Both the position numbers and the translations under genes were made by a program. Source: Alcanivorax sediminis (GTDB lineage Bacteria; Pseudomonadota; Gammaproteobacteria; Pseudomonadales; Alcanivoracaceae). Taken from it: 64,000 nucleotides of DNA. The stretch spans positions 2,604,001 through 2,668,000 of the forward strand of contig NZ_WIRE01000001.1 in assembly GCF_009601165.1 (NCBI RefSeq), in the 5' to 3' direction. Below are positions 38,476 to 48,034 of this stretch, piece by piece. How positions within the stretch are numbered: the stretch's first letter is position 1; every line of letters begins with the position of its first letter. The notes under the pieces were generated by a model, which had not been told where the DNA came from, did not search any database, and saw only the letters and a program-made list of their open reading frames with translations.

Positions 38476-39288
38476 ATGAACTGGGCTCAGAAAACTGTAC
38501 TTGTCACCGGCGGTGGCAGCGGTATTGGCAAAGAAATCACACGGCTAATGATCAATCGCGGCGCTCATGTCATCGTAGCAACGCTTCTTGATGAGGAAAT
38601 CCAGGCGCTGAAGCAGGACTTACCTCAAGGCAGAGGAACGCTGACAGGCATCGCCATTGATCTGACGTCGGATAATGCCATAGCAGGATTGATGAACACG
38701 CTGGAGGCGCGTTCCCTTGTTCCAACTGTTCTCGTCAATAATGCCGGTTCTGGCTTGCTCGGTGCCCATAAAGACCTGGACAGAGAGAAAATGCGCAAAG
38801 TACTGGATCTGAATATCCAGGTACTCACAGAAATGTGCAGCGTATTTGCGGAAAAGCTGATCAACCGCAATCTGGGTGGCAGTATTCTTAACGTGGCGTC
38901 TATCGGGGCCTTTGTTCCGGTTCCTCACCTGGCGGCTTATACGGCAAGCAAACATTATGTGCTGTCGTTCACCCACTCCCTCGCCCATGAACTGGCGCCG
39001 TACGGTATTCATGTGGGGGCATTATGCCCTGGGATTACACGCACGAAAATCTATGACAGCATGGGGCTCAAGACAGAGAAGCAGAGTAAAGGATCTATCA
39101 GTGATCATATCGATGCCTTTGCCATGGACGCCGATAAAGTCGCGCTCTGCGCAATCCATGCCATTGAGACGAACAAGAGGTTGGCTCTTCCCGGGATTAA
39201 CCGTGCAGCTCCCCTATTTCGTCTGCTCCCACCTCGATTTACGTCATGGGTGTTGTACAAATTCGTTGGGGACCGAGCGGTGAGTTAA
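38476..39288 (+). CDS. Short-chain dehydrogenase/reductase
   Basis: A 270-residue classical SDR. The nucleotide site is VTGGGSGIGKEI (about residues 9-20), NNAG is at about 88, and the catalytic pair is YTASK with the preceding Ser in NVASIGAFVP. GALCPGITRTKIYD is the PG motif. The substrate is unknown; the C-terminal RLLPPRFTSWVLYKFVG is hydrophobic and basic, as in membrane-associated SDRs that act on lipids. AAAAGG precedes ATG 38476. It is 14 bases after the AraC regulator. Confidence 0.9.
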   Translation: MNWAQKTVLVTGGGSGIGKEITRLMINRGAHVIVATLLDEEIQALKQDLPQGRGTLTGIAIDLTSDNAIAGLMNTLEARSLVPTVLVNNAGSGLLGAHKDLDREKMRKVLDLNIQVLTEMCSVFAEKLINRNLGGSILNVASIGAFVPVPHLAAYTASKHYVLSFTHSLAHELAPYGIHVGALCPGITRTKIYDSMGLKTEKQSKGSISDHIDAFAMDADKVALCAIHAIETNKRLALPGINRAAPLFRLLPPRFTSWVLYKFVGDRAVS

Positions 39289-39464
39289 CCGCTCGCAGCC
39301 ACAGCGTGAAGAGAATCACGCATTGCAATGCAGGCATGATGTGACCAGGTTGGGGGCGATGCTTTGCTTTAAGACAGGGAGTAAGGGGTCCAACTGGTAC
39401 CAAGCGCTCTGAGAATTCATGAGGGGAACCGCTTCACCCACCTATACTCACGATGCTTGCACCA

Positions 39465-40490
39465 TTACGGCTGCGTCTTCTGCTCCCTGAACTCAGACGG
39501 AGACACGCCAAACCAGTGGCGAAAGCGTCTTTGAAAAGAGCGCACATCCGAGAATCCGAGCTCAACTGCCGCGTCGCGGATGGTGGTGTCAGTACGCAAC
39601 ACCATTTCGCTAGCGCGTTTAGAGCGAATGCCGTCGACCAGTTGCTGCCAGGTAAACCCCTCGTCCGCAAGCCGTCGATCCAGCGTGCGCACCGACATAT
39701 TCAGCCGGTCGGCCGCCAGTTCTCTTCTCAGCAATCCCCGACGCATCAGGTCCATGACCAGCAACCGGACTTGAGTAAGCCAGATACTGGCATCCCGGGT
39801 CTGTTTCAGTTGCGACCTTGCCACTTCTTCAGCTAGGTTAGCGCCATCAACGCAGACAGCACTGAGAGGCACATTCAGGACGTCCTGCCCAATCTGTCCT
39901 GCCGTAATCTCCTTACCAAAGGCCACTGGACACAGAAAGAACGCTTCAAGCTGATCTTTCGCGTCCGGCGACACCGGGTGGTGTGCCAGCGCCAAGTTGA
40001 TCAAAGGGAGGTCATGCCGGGCAAGGAAGTAGCGCATGATGCTGACCAGCATCGCGGCGCCGCCTTCAGTGGCGTGGCGTAGCACTACTGGATTCCGGTA
40101 CGCTTGAATGAATTCAATCCTCAGGTCATTACCCATTGCCGACAGAACCAGTCCCGCTGTATTACCAGTGATAAGCTCCTGATAGCGCACACAAGTTTCT
40201 ATCGCTTGGCGGATGGTCATGGACCCAAAAATTAATGAAGGGAAGACCCCTAATGCCATAGGGCTCACATGCAAACCGCAATGAAACCCCAGCATTTCAT
40301 CGCCACTTTCTATTGCCAGTTCAAGGATGAAATCTTCAAATTTTTTCGTCGGGGTATGCGCAAGTGGCTGCAGTGCATCAGGACTGAGCCCAACACCATG
40401 AAGGATCTCTCGCGAAGGTAATCCCATCTGCTCCGACCCATGGTAGAACTGGGATACGGCGATGCCTGTCACATAAAGCTCTTCATCCAC
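39465..40490 (-). CDS. AraC-family regulator (OruR-like), second copy
   Basis: A 341-residue protein of the same architecture as the regulator at 37412, with the effector domain (LGFHCGLHVSPMALGVFPSLIFGSMTIRQAIETCVRYQEL) and AraC domain (LAADRLNMSVRTLDRRLADEGFTWQQL ... ELGFSDVRSFQRRFRHWFGVSPSEFR). It begins with GTG 40490. It is convergent with the SDR gene; the 176-base gap holds nothing I recognise. It precedes, on the same strand, no other gene, and follows the lipoprotein hydrolase, which it may control. Confidence 0.88.
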   Translation of the reverse strand: MDEELYVTGIAVSQFYHGSEQMGLPSREILHGVGLSPDALQPLAHTPTKKFEDFILELAIESGDEMLGFHCGLHVSPMALGVFPSLIFGSMTIRQAIETCVRYQELITGNTAGLVLSAMGNDLRIEFIQAYRNPVVLRHATEGGAAMLVSIMRYFLARHDLPLINLALAHHPVSPDAKDQLEAFFLCPVAFGKEITAGQIGQDVLNVPLSAVCVDGANLAEEVARSQLKQTRDASIWLTQVRLLVMDLMRRGLLRRELAADRLNMSVRTLDRRLADEGFTWQQLVDGIRSKRASEMVLRTDTTIRDAAVELGFSDVRSFQRRFRHWFGVSPSEFREQKTQP

Positions 40491-40565
40491 AAGTCACTCT
40501 CTCCCATACACTTCCCTATGATTATGGCCTAATCAAATACTGGAGCAAGCAAGGCAATATCCGGA

Positions 40566-41651
40566 TCATTGGGCTGCAACCGCCTCAAAACCATCATCTG
40601 AGTTTTGCAACGCCGGCGGCTCCACTCCTCGGGCTTCGAGCCAGTCCAGGGTGTCCTGCCATACGTGCTCCTTTGCATCATCGTGCAAGGCACAATGAGA
40701 CATACCGTCGTACAGCCTGAACGTCACGTCAGTGCTACCCGTATCAGTAAGCAAGCGCTCGGCTCCGTTTGGCGATACCAGATAATCCTGGCCGCCTTGC
40801 AGGACGATCAGCGGCAAGGTGATCTTTTCCATGTTCCGTCGAATATAGGCTGACATCTTCTGCAGATTGGTCACATAACTCGCTGCAAGCGCAGAGTGCG
40901 TCATATTTTCTTCTTCCGAAATCTGTGTTCTTAGCGATTCATCAAAGATGGCCTTGCGCCAGATCCAGCGCTCGAACGCGCGCCAGTTCATGGGTAACAT
41001 CGGAAAATTCGGGGCAACACGGCCTGTCAATCCAGCCGTCCACACAAGGGCATTACCCATGCTGTCCGGAATCCGGAAAGGCAATATTTTGAGGTTCACA
41101 TACACCGGTGGAGCATTCAGGATGAGCCCCGCCAGATCATCTTCGCCTTGAATACCCGCTTGAAGCGCGATTCCCGCTCCCAGCGATTCCCCTTGAAGGT
41201 AGATTCGGCTCTCGGGATACTTTGATCTGACTTCCGCGATGGCATGCTTCAAATCACCGAGGTAGCTGAACTCATCGGCAGAAAATCCACGTCGTCCAAA
41301 CCCCTGCGACTGCCCCCAGCCTCGCATATCGTAGGCAAACATGGCGTAGCCATTATCAACAAGGTACTCCCCCCAGAAGGCATACACTCCTGAGTGGGCT
41401 GCCGTCCCGTGCAGCAATAAAATCACGGCTTTTGGCTCGGAAGATTCAGGTTGCCACCATTGCCCGAACAAGGTCAGGCCGTCGTCGGTTTGAAGCAGTG
41501 TCGAATCGGTGACTCCGGGATAAATGCTATACGCATCGCGAAGGGGGCTCTGAGCTGGCTGCGAGGCACATCCAAACATCTGTAAAAGCACAACCAGGAG
41601 AAAAATGGTCTGATGTACTTTTGATGCAGGCCCGGTTGGCGTTCTCATCAT
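40566..41651 (-). CDS. Lipoprotein alpha/beta hydrolase (monoacylglycerol-lipase-like)
   Basis: A 361-residue serine hydrolase with a lipoprotein signal: a hydrophobic stretch FLLVVLLQMFGCAS with Cys as the lipidated residue at about 28. The oxyanion region is LLLHGTAAHSGVYAFWGEYL, the nucleophile Ser lies in LQGESLGAGIALQAG (GxSxG), the Asp in LQGGQDYLVSP and the His in DGMSHCALHDD. This pattern fits monoglyceride lipase and lysophospholipase families. As a lipoprotein it should act at the outer or inner membrane, on extracellular lipids. It lies between an AraC gene and the metal-efflux operon, all on the minus strand, and was probably transcribed from the 262-base gap upstream. Confidence 0.88.
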   Translation of the reverse strand: MMRTPTGPASKVHQTIFLLVVLLQMFGCASQPAQSPLRDAYSIYPGVTDSTLLQTDDGLTLFGQWWQPESSEPKAVILLLHGTAAHSGVYAFWGEYLVDNGYAMFAYDMRGWGQSQGFGRRGFSADEFSYLGDLKHAIAEVRSKYPESRIYLQGESLGAGIALQAGIQGEDDLAGLILNAPPVYVNLKILPFRIPDSMGNALVWTAGLTGRVAPNFPMLPMNWRAFERWIWRKAIFDESLRTQISEEENMTHSALAASYVTNLQKMSAYIRRNMEKITLPLIVLQGGQDYLVSPNGAERLLTDTGSTDVTFRLYDGMSHCALHDDAKEHVWQDTLDWLEARGVEPPALQNSDDGFEAVAAQ

Positions 41652-41913
41652 TATTATTCTCTCGCTTATTCTTGACCTTCATTTGCGGTGCTTGCTACCG
41701 CAGCCTGAGACTAATCAAGAAGAGCCGCCAGGTCAGCAACATGAGACGAGCGGGAGAATAATCTGACACTATTTGCCGCCACCTTGTCTCGAATGGCCAT
41801 AGAGATACGCTCAGGGTGGATGAAAGCAACAGTTGAAGGGCACCTCAGGGTTGGCCTTCTTAGTGCTTTCAAGAATAAGTGCATAGCAACCAAGTACTTT
41901 CCTTGTGAAACGT

Positions 41914-44900
41914 TCATGAGGATGTTCTCGCCGAGTGGTCCCTCTGTTTCCACAACACAAACAAAGCCGGAAACACCAGCAACACCATCAAAAGTGCAGT
42001 CAAGGTACCCCCCACCATGGGCGTGGCGATTCGTTTCATCACATCGGCACCAGCGCCATCACTGAACATGACTGGGACCAGTGAGATCATGAGTGTCAGG
42101 CTGGTCATCAGCATGGGTCGGATACGCTGTGCGGCGCCCTGTGCGACCGCTTCGCTTAGCCATTCCCCGTTTGATTCAGGCATCCGCTCTTTGGCCTGCT
42201 CAAGGGCGCTATCGAGATAATGCAGCATCAGCAAGCCCATCTCGGCCGCGAGCCCGGCCATGGCGATCATTCCCACCCACACTGCCACGCTCAATTTGTA
42301 ATCAAGAAGGTATAACAACCAGAATGCGCCTATCAGCGCGAATGGCATCGCACTGAGTACAAACAAGGTGTCACTGAGTCGACCGCGATGCATATACAGA
42401 AGCAGAAACACGGCTAGCAACGTGCCCGGAACCACCCACAGCAACCGCGCTTTGGCACGCTCGAAGTACTGAAATTGCCCTGCCCAGCTCAGCCGGTAAC
42501 CGCTCGGCAAGGTTACCTTGTCCGCAACCACGGCCTTGGCTTGTGCCACATAGTCCGGCACGTCCACTGTATTTTTCAGATCCACAAATACGAAACCAAC
42601 CAGCTGCCCATCCTCGTTACGGATCATTGGCGCACCGGTACGGAAAACGATGTCGGCCACTTCAGTGATTGGAATGGTAGCTCCGGTCACTGTCGGGATC
42701 AGTAAACGCTCGAGGTCCGCCACCGATTCCCGGTAGCTGCGGTCATAACGTACCTGGACACGGTAGCGCTCTCGCCCCTCCACCGTCTCAGTGGCGGTCA
42801 TTCCGCCCATGGCAACCATGAGGATATCTTCCACGTCCTGCACATTCAGCCCATAGCGCGCGGCCGCCTTGCGATCGATATCGAAATCAATGAAGTAGCC
42901 TCCAGTGAGTCGTTCCGCAAAGGCGCTGCGCGTCTCAGCCGCAGTACGAGGGTCATCCAGCAGTGCCTTCTCGATGGCCACAGCAGTAGCCTCGATATCA
43001 TCCAGCTGATCTCCAAACACCTTGATGCCCAGGGTGCTGCGAATGCCTGTCGCGAGCATTTCGGTACGGGTCTGAATGGGCATCCACCAGATATTCGGCA
43101 TGCCGGGATAACGCAGCTTCTCATCCATTTCGGCAATCAGTTCATCCCAACCTATTCCCTCACGCCACTGGGTACGTGGCTTGAGAGTGATCACCGTTTC
43201 GACCATGGACAGCGGTGCGGGATCGGTGGCACTGGTAGACCTCCCTATCTTGCCGAACACGCGCTCCACTTCCGGGAAGGACTTTAGCTGCTGGTCCATA
43301 CTTTGCAGTACCTTGCCGGCTTCTGTGATCGACATGCCGGGCAAGGCGGTAGGCATGTACAGGATGCTGCCCTCGTTCAGCGGCGGCATGAATTCACTAC
43401 CCAGCTGACGTGCCACCGGGAGCGTGAGTAGCAACGCCGCGACAGCCAAACCAACCACCGGCCAGCGCCATTGAATACAGTAACGAATCGCCGGCAAAAA
43501 GAAGGCCACAAGAGCCCGGTTAACCGGATTGCTCTCGGAGCGAATTCGGCCTCTTATCAACAGTACTGCCAGGGCGGGTATCAGGGTTACGGCCAATATC
43601 GCAGCAAAGGCCATGCTGTAGGTCTTGGTATATGCCAGCGGAGAGAAGAGTCGGCCTTCAGTAGCCTGAAGGGAAAACACCGGAACGAAAGACAGGGTAA
43701 TGATCAACAACGAAAAAAAGATACTGGGCCCCACATCCTGCATCGCTGCGATGATAAGCGCCCTTCGCTTCTCCCCTCTTTCTTGCGCGCCCAGCTTCTT
43801 GTGGATGTTATCCACCATCACCACCGCAGCGTCGACCATGGCCCCAATCGCGACAGCGATCCCCCCCAGCGACATGATGTTGGCGGTCAGCCCCTGCTGA
43901 TAAAGTGGAATAAAGGCCAGCAGGATAGCAATGGGCAAGGTGATACAAGCGACCAGTGCCGAGCGTATATGCAGCAGGAAAGCGAAGATCACCAACGCCA
44001 CAACAATCATTTCTTCAATGAGGGTATGCCTGAGCGTATCAATTGCCCGCAAGATCAAGTCAGAGCGGTCGTAAGTGGTGACAATTTCCACTCCCTCAGG
44101 CAGCCCTGGCTGGACTTCCTGAAGCCGTTTTTTGACCCGCTCAATGACCGACAGTGCATTCTCGCCATAACGCATGACCACGATGCCACCTACGGTCTGC
44201 CCTTCCCCATCGAGCTCGGCCAGCCCTCGCTGCATGGCAGGCCCGAGGCTAATGTGGGCAACCTGATCCAGGTGAATTGGAATACGTTGTGAATCCACAC
44301 CGATCACAACATCGCGTAAATCCTCTGTGGATTTCAGGTATCCCCGGCCTCGAATGAAGTGTTCATGGCCAGCGATTTCCAGTACCCGCCCTCCCACATC
44401 GTTGTTTGAGCGGCGAATGGCTTCCACCACCTTGCTGAGGGGAATGTCGAAGCTGGCCAGGCGATCCGGGTCTACATTAACGTGATACTCCTTTTCAAAA
44501 CCGCCCACCGACGCCACTTCCGCCACGCCCTCCACAGCGGTGAGCCAGTAGCGCAACTTGAAATCCTGCAGGGCACGCAGTTCTGACAAATCATGCTTGC
44601 CGCTTTTATCAACCAGGGCGTACTGGAATACCCAACCCACTCCGGTAGCATCCGGGCCCAGCCTTGGGGTGACGCCTTCAGGCAGCTGCTGGCTAGCGGT
44701 GTTCAGGTACTCCAGTACCCGCGAGCGGGCCCAGTAAATATCCGTGCCGTCTTCAAAAATGACATAGACAAAGCTGAGACCCATAAAACTCTGGCCACGC
44801 ACGAAACGCACATCAGGGACGCCCAACAAGGCAGTGGTGAGTGGGTAGGTGATCTGGTCTTCAACCAAATCCGGACTTCGACCGTCCCACTCGGTGAGTA

Positions 44901-45081
44901 CAATGACCTGCGCATCGGATAGATCCGGTATCGCATCCAGCGGGACTTGCACCAGACTTCGCCAACCCCAAATGGAGGCCAGCAATACGAGCACAAGGGT
45001 AATGCCCGGATTGTTGGCACATTGAGCAATGAGGCGGGCAATCATACTCGGCGGTGGAGACGGATTCTGTGGATTCACCAT
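41914..45081 (-). CDS. cusA: Heavy-metal RND efflux permease (CusA/CzcA type)
   Basis: A 1,055-residue proton-driven RND pump. The order is two six-helix halves with large periplasmic loops. TYDRSDLI and the long helix NIMSLGGIAVAIGAMVDAAVVMVDN with the transport acidic residue are visible, along with FMPPLNEGSILYMPT and the C-terminal second copy. Copper CusA has a periplasmic three-Met site; the TALPGMSITEAGK and GSEFMPP regions are Met-rich, but I did not confirm the site, so copper/silver versus cobalt-zinc is not settled. The ATG overlaps the cusB stop. The last gene of the cusCBA group. Confidence 0.92.
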   Translation of the reverse strand: MVNPQNPSPPPSMIARLIAQCANNPGITLVLVLLASIWGWRSLVQVPLDAIPDLSDAQVIVLTEWDGRSPDLVEDQITYPLTTALLGVPDVRFVRGQSFMGLSFVYVIFEDGTDIYWARSRVLEYLNTASQQLPEGVTPRLGPDATGVGWVFQYALVDKSGKHDLSELRALQDFKLRYWLTAVEGVAEVASVGGFEKEYHVNVDPDRLASFDIPLSKVVEAIRRSNNDVGGRVLEIAGHEHFIRGRGYLKSTEDLRDVVIGVDSQRIPIHLDQVAHISLGPAMQRGLAELDGEGQTVGGIVVMRYGENALSVIERVKKRLQEVQPGLPEGVEIVTTYDRSDLILRAIDTLRHTLIEEMIVVALVIFAFLLHIRSALVACITLPIAILLAFIPLYQQGLTANIMSLGGIAVAIGAMVDAAVVMVDNIHKKLGAQERGEKRRALIIAAMQDVGPSIFFSLLIITLSFVPVFSLQATEGRLFSPLAYTKTYSMAFAAILAVTLIPALAVLLIRGRIRSESNPVNRALVAFFLPAIRYCIQWRWPVVGLAVAALLLTLPVARQLGSEFMPPLNEGSILYMPTALPGMSITEAGKVLQSMDQQLKSFPEVERVFGKIGRSTSATDPAPLSMVETVITLKPRTQWREGIGWDELIAEMDEKLRYPGMPNIWWMPIQTRTEMLATGIRSTLGIKVFGDQLDDIEATAVAIEKALLDDPRTAAETRSAFAERLTGGYFIDFDIDRKAAARYGLNVQDVEDILMVAMGGMTATETVEGRERYRVQVRYDRSYRESVADLERLLIPTVTGATIPITEVADIVFRTGAPMIRNEDGQLVGFVFVDLKNTVDVPDYVAQAKAVVADKVTLPSGYRLSWAGQFQYFERAKARLLWVVPGTLLAVFLLLYMHRGRLSDTLFVLSAMPFALIGAFWLLYLLDYKLSVAVWVGMIAMAGLAAEMGLLMLHYLDSALEQAKERMPESNGEWLSEAVAQGAAQRIRPMLMTSLTLMISLVPVMFSDGAGADVMKRIATPMVGGTLTALLMVLLVFPALFVLWKQRDHSARTSS

Positions 45082-46604
45082 TGATCCACCCCCGTTTTCA
45101 GTTTGCTTTCGGAGGCGATCAGGAAGGTTCCGGCGGTGACGATGGCATCCCCCTCTTCCAGGCCGTGACGAATCACAATGCGATCGCCGACACGGTAACC
45201 TGTGCGTACCCTAACCGGTTTCAGTCGCCCGTCTCCCAGGTCCTTGAAGACGATGCGCTTGTCACCGGACACCAGCAGCGCATCTTCCGGCACCACCACT
45301 TGCTCGCCGAGGGGAAGCAACAGATCCACCTGCGCAAACTGGCCTTCCTGGTAGCTACCGCTTTCATTATCCAGCGCCAGGCGCACCCGCGCCGTACGGG
45401 TATCTCGCTGCAGAAACGGATCGATATGGGCAACGGTAGCGGTGATCGTGCCTTGGCCGCCGATACGGACATGTGCCTGCTGGCCTACTGCCAACAGCGG
45501 CAAGTCCTGCTCATAGGCAAACGCTTCTACCCACAGCGTCGACATATCCGCCAGGCGCAGCAGTGTTTCTCCCCGCTTGATGGCGGAACCTGACACCATG
45601 TTCTTCTCAATCACCACGCCAGAAGCCGGAGCCAGGATCGGAAAATAGTCCTGTGCCTTGCCCTGCTTCGCCAGCCATTCCAGTTGCTGGCGGGTCACGC
45701 CGGATCGCAGCAACCGCTGGCGGGCCGCCGATAGCAACCGGGCATTACCGCTACGCCGTGCGCGTAGATAGTCTTCCTGAAGGGTCAAAAGCTCGGGACT
45801 GTAGACGGTAAACAGCGGCTCCCCCTGTGAGATTGCCTGCCCTTCATCAGTGACATTAACCTCACCAATCCAGGCGTCGAACCGCAGGCTGATATCGGTT
45901 AACCGGCTTTCGTCATAGGCAAGCTGCCCCTGCAAACGTATCGGCAGGGACACGACTTCGCGTTTGACCGTATCGGTCCTGACGCCGATGGCCTGACGAC
46001 GGCCTTCCTCAACGCGAATGCTGCCGCTGTTGATTTCCTCACGGGTGACCGGCACCAGATCCATGCCACAAATGGGACAGGTGCCCGGCGTGGCCGATTT
46101 CACCGAGGGGTGCATTGAACAGGTGTGATAAGCCACATCTCCCGCAGGCGTGGCCGTGACCAGCCGAAGCCCTTTTCGGCCGGTGGCCATATCGAAAGTC
46201 AGATCCACATGGTTTTCGCCCTGGGCGATATCCACCGCCAAAGGCCATTCCCCGGCCATGGCCAGCTCGAAGCTACCGGCGTAATGTCCCGGAGACACTT
46301 CAGTAATGTCTGCCGCAGCATACATGGGAGGCATGGCACCCATGGCCGGCATTTCCCCTACCGCCCTTACCCTTGCGCCACTAAGCGGCTGGCCGTTCTT
46401 GTCACGAACCAGAATCTGTAACTGGTTTTCGCCCACCACCGGCTTGCCGGGTGTCACGGTAACGGCAACCAGATAGGGGCCGGCACGGGTAAAATCGTCT
46501 TCGCTTATGGCCTGACTGTCAGGCTCAGCAGAACTCCACCACCAGAGCAACAGGGCCAGCCCCACAACCGCTATCTCAACGACCAAAATCGTACGCTTAT
46601 TCAT
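45075..46604 (-). CDS. cusB: Metal efflux periplasmic adaptor with YtkA-like and HMBD domains (CusB type)
   Basis: The membrane-fusion protein of the pump, 509 residues, longer than E. coli CusB (407). An N-terminal anchor (ILVVEIAVVGLALLLWWW) is followed by a YtkA/FixH-like beta-sandwich (VGENQLQILVRDKNGQPLSGARVR, Met-rich PAMGAMPPMYAA), about residues 55-150. A heavy-metal-binding module then reads YHTCSMHPSVK and GTCPICGMDLVPV. The usual barrel-sandwich hybrid and alpha-hairpin follow. I start at ATG 46604, inside ATGAATAA that also ends cusC; longer frames run into cusC. Confidence 0.9.
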   Translation of the reverse strand: MNKRTILVVEIAVVGLALLLWWWSSAEPDSQAISEDDFTRAGPYLVAVTVTPGKPVVGENQLQILVRDKNGQPLSGARVRAVGEMPAMGAMPPMYAAADITEVSPGHYAGSFELAMAGEWPLAVDIAQGENHVDLTFDMATGRKGLRLVTATPAGDVAYHTCSMHPSVKSATPGTCPICGMDLVPVTREEINSGSIRVEEGRRQAIGVRTDTVKREVVSLPIRLQGQLAYDESRLTDISLRFDAWIGEVNVTDEGQAISQGEPLFTVYSPELLTLQEDYLRARRSGNARLLSAARQRLLRSGVTRQQLEWLAKQGKAQDYFPILAPASGVVIEKNMVSGSAIKRGETLLRLADMSTLWVEAFAYEQDLPLLAVGQQAHVRIGGQGTITATVAHIDPFLQRDTRTARVRLALDNESGSYQEGQFAQVDLLLPLGEQVVVPEDALLVSGDKRIVFKDLGDGRLKPVRVRTGYRVGDRIVIRHGLEEGDAIVTAGTFLIASESKLKTGVDQW

Positions 46605-47910
46605 GGTGGCCACCATTCTCGATGTGGTTTTTGGATTGCCAATCGGATACGAAAACCAGGCCTGCGGCGGCTGTAAGCTGGGCAAAACCGGTACGTTGCT
46701 GGTAGTCCGCCTGGGCCTGGTGTTCCTGGGTGATCAGCAATTGCCGTTGGGCAGTGAGAATGCTCTGAAAATCCGCCTCCCCGCTGCGAAAAGCATCCCG
46801 GCTGGTCGCCAGATTTTCGCGGGCCAGCGGCATCAGCTCGTTGGCATAGAGTTGCAAGCGCTTGCCGGCTTCCCGGTAATGGCTGGCCGCCTGGGCCAGC
46901 TGCTCCCGGATGGCCAGCAGACGGTCACGTTGCTCCCAGTCCAGCGCCTGCTGGTCAGCGCGAAGGGCCTCCTCCTGGCGGCTTCGCCCGCCCTGATCCA
47001 GAGGAAGATTGATGCCAACGCCTACCACCCAGCGCTGGTCGTCGTTCATCCACAGGCTGTTGTAGCGGGTCATCAGGGAAAAATTCGGATAGCGCTGTTT
47101 CCTGATCCGCTCCAGCTCATGCTGTTTCTGTGATTGCTCCGCTTGTAACGCACGAATTTGCGGCTGCTGTTCCAGCATGGATAACCGCTCGGCTAGCTGC
47201 CCATCGGTAATCGTCGGGACCTGATCCTTCTCCAGATCCACAAACACCGTTTCAGCCGGCAAATTCAACGTTTGCCGAATGTGACTGTTGTCCCGCTCCA
47301 GCGCAGCTTGCAATTGGATGGCGTTCTCCATGAGCAGGTGCCGCTCATGCTGTGCCTGCAGCAACGCCGAGCGGCTGGCCGTACCGCTTGCATAGCGGTC
47401 TTCCAGAGTGCCGATCAACAGCTGCCAGAGTCTCTGGTTTTCCCGGTTGATAGCCAGCCGCTGTCGGCGATATTCCCGGCGCGCCAGCGCCAACCGCAGC
47501 TGCCGGGCCAGTTCTACCTGATGGTGAGCGGTCAAGGCCTGAATACTGGCAGTCCGGTCATCGGCCAGTTGGCGATCCAGGTTCAGTGTGCCGGGCCAGG
47601 GCAAGGGCTGGCTGAGCTCGACGATATAACCATCGTCGAGTTGATCATTCCCAAAGGTGTTGGGCGCGACACTGACAGACAAGCGGAGATCGTCCAGGCG
47701 ACCACTGGCTTCGCTTCGGTACTGCGCTGCCTGCTGCCGGGCCGAGAATGCCTGTTGCGTGAGGTTGCAGGTCAGGGCTTGCTTCACCACGCCCTCGGTG
47801 GTGGTCGCCAGTTTTACACAGGCCTCGTCTGCCCAGCCGGGCGAGGCAATAACGAGGCCGGCAAGCAGTAGCCACCACCGGGCAAACGGTACGGAAAAAG
47901 GGTGTTGCAT
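46597..47910 (-). CDS. cusC: Outer-membrane efflux channel (TolC/CusC family)
   Basis: A 437-residue TolC-fold protein with a signal peptide (WWLLLAGLVIASPGWA). The repeated helical coiled-coil (ALTAHHQVELARQLRLALARREYRRQRLAINRENQRLW) and the beta-barrel motif GINLPLDQGGRSRQEEALRADQ are typical of outer-membrane efflux proteins in CzcC/CusC operons. GGGAG precedes the ATG. It is the first of the three pump genes. Confidence 0.9.
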   Translation of the reverse strand: MQHPFSVPFARWWLLLAGLVIASPGWADEACVKLATTTEGVVKQALTCNLTQQAFSARQQAAQYRSEASGRLDDLRLSVSVAPNTFGNDQLDDGYIVELSQPLPWPGTLNLDRQLADDRTASIQALTAHHQVELARQLRLALARREYRRQRLAINRENQRLWQLLIGTLEDRYASGTASRSALLQAQHERHLLMENAIQLQAALERDNSHIRQTLNLPAETVFVDLEKDQVPTITDGQLAERLSMLEQQPQIRALQAEQSQKQHELERIRKQRYPNFSLMTRYNSLWMNDDQRWVVGVGINLPLDQGGRSRQEEALRADQQALDWEQRDRLLAIREQLAQAASHYREAGKRLQLYANELMPLARENLATSRDAFRSGEADFQSILTAQRQLLITQEHQAQADYQQRTGFAQLTAAAGLVFVSDWQSKNHIENGGHHE

Positions 47911-48034
47911 GGATTGACTCCCAATCCTGACAGGTCGGCACCGAAAGGTTACAAGAAGGCGCCAGCCAAGCCGGTTAAACTCGATTCATCGGGGGAATGC
48001 GGTCGCGGTCATTGAGCACGCGAGGAGGAGTCAA

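Noticed and set aside
41711..41953. An 80-residue minus-strand frame after cusA
   Set aside because: It overlaps the cusA end, has no ribosome site and no family; the inner part reads like chance translation of an AT-richer gap. A remnant of a longer gene remains possible.
43471..44292. A 273-residue plus-strand frame opposite cusA
   Set aside because: It is antisense to a well-supported RND permease and has low-complexity, charged composition.
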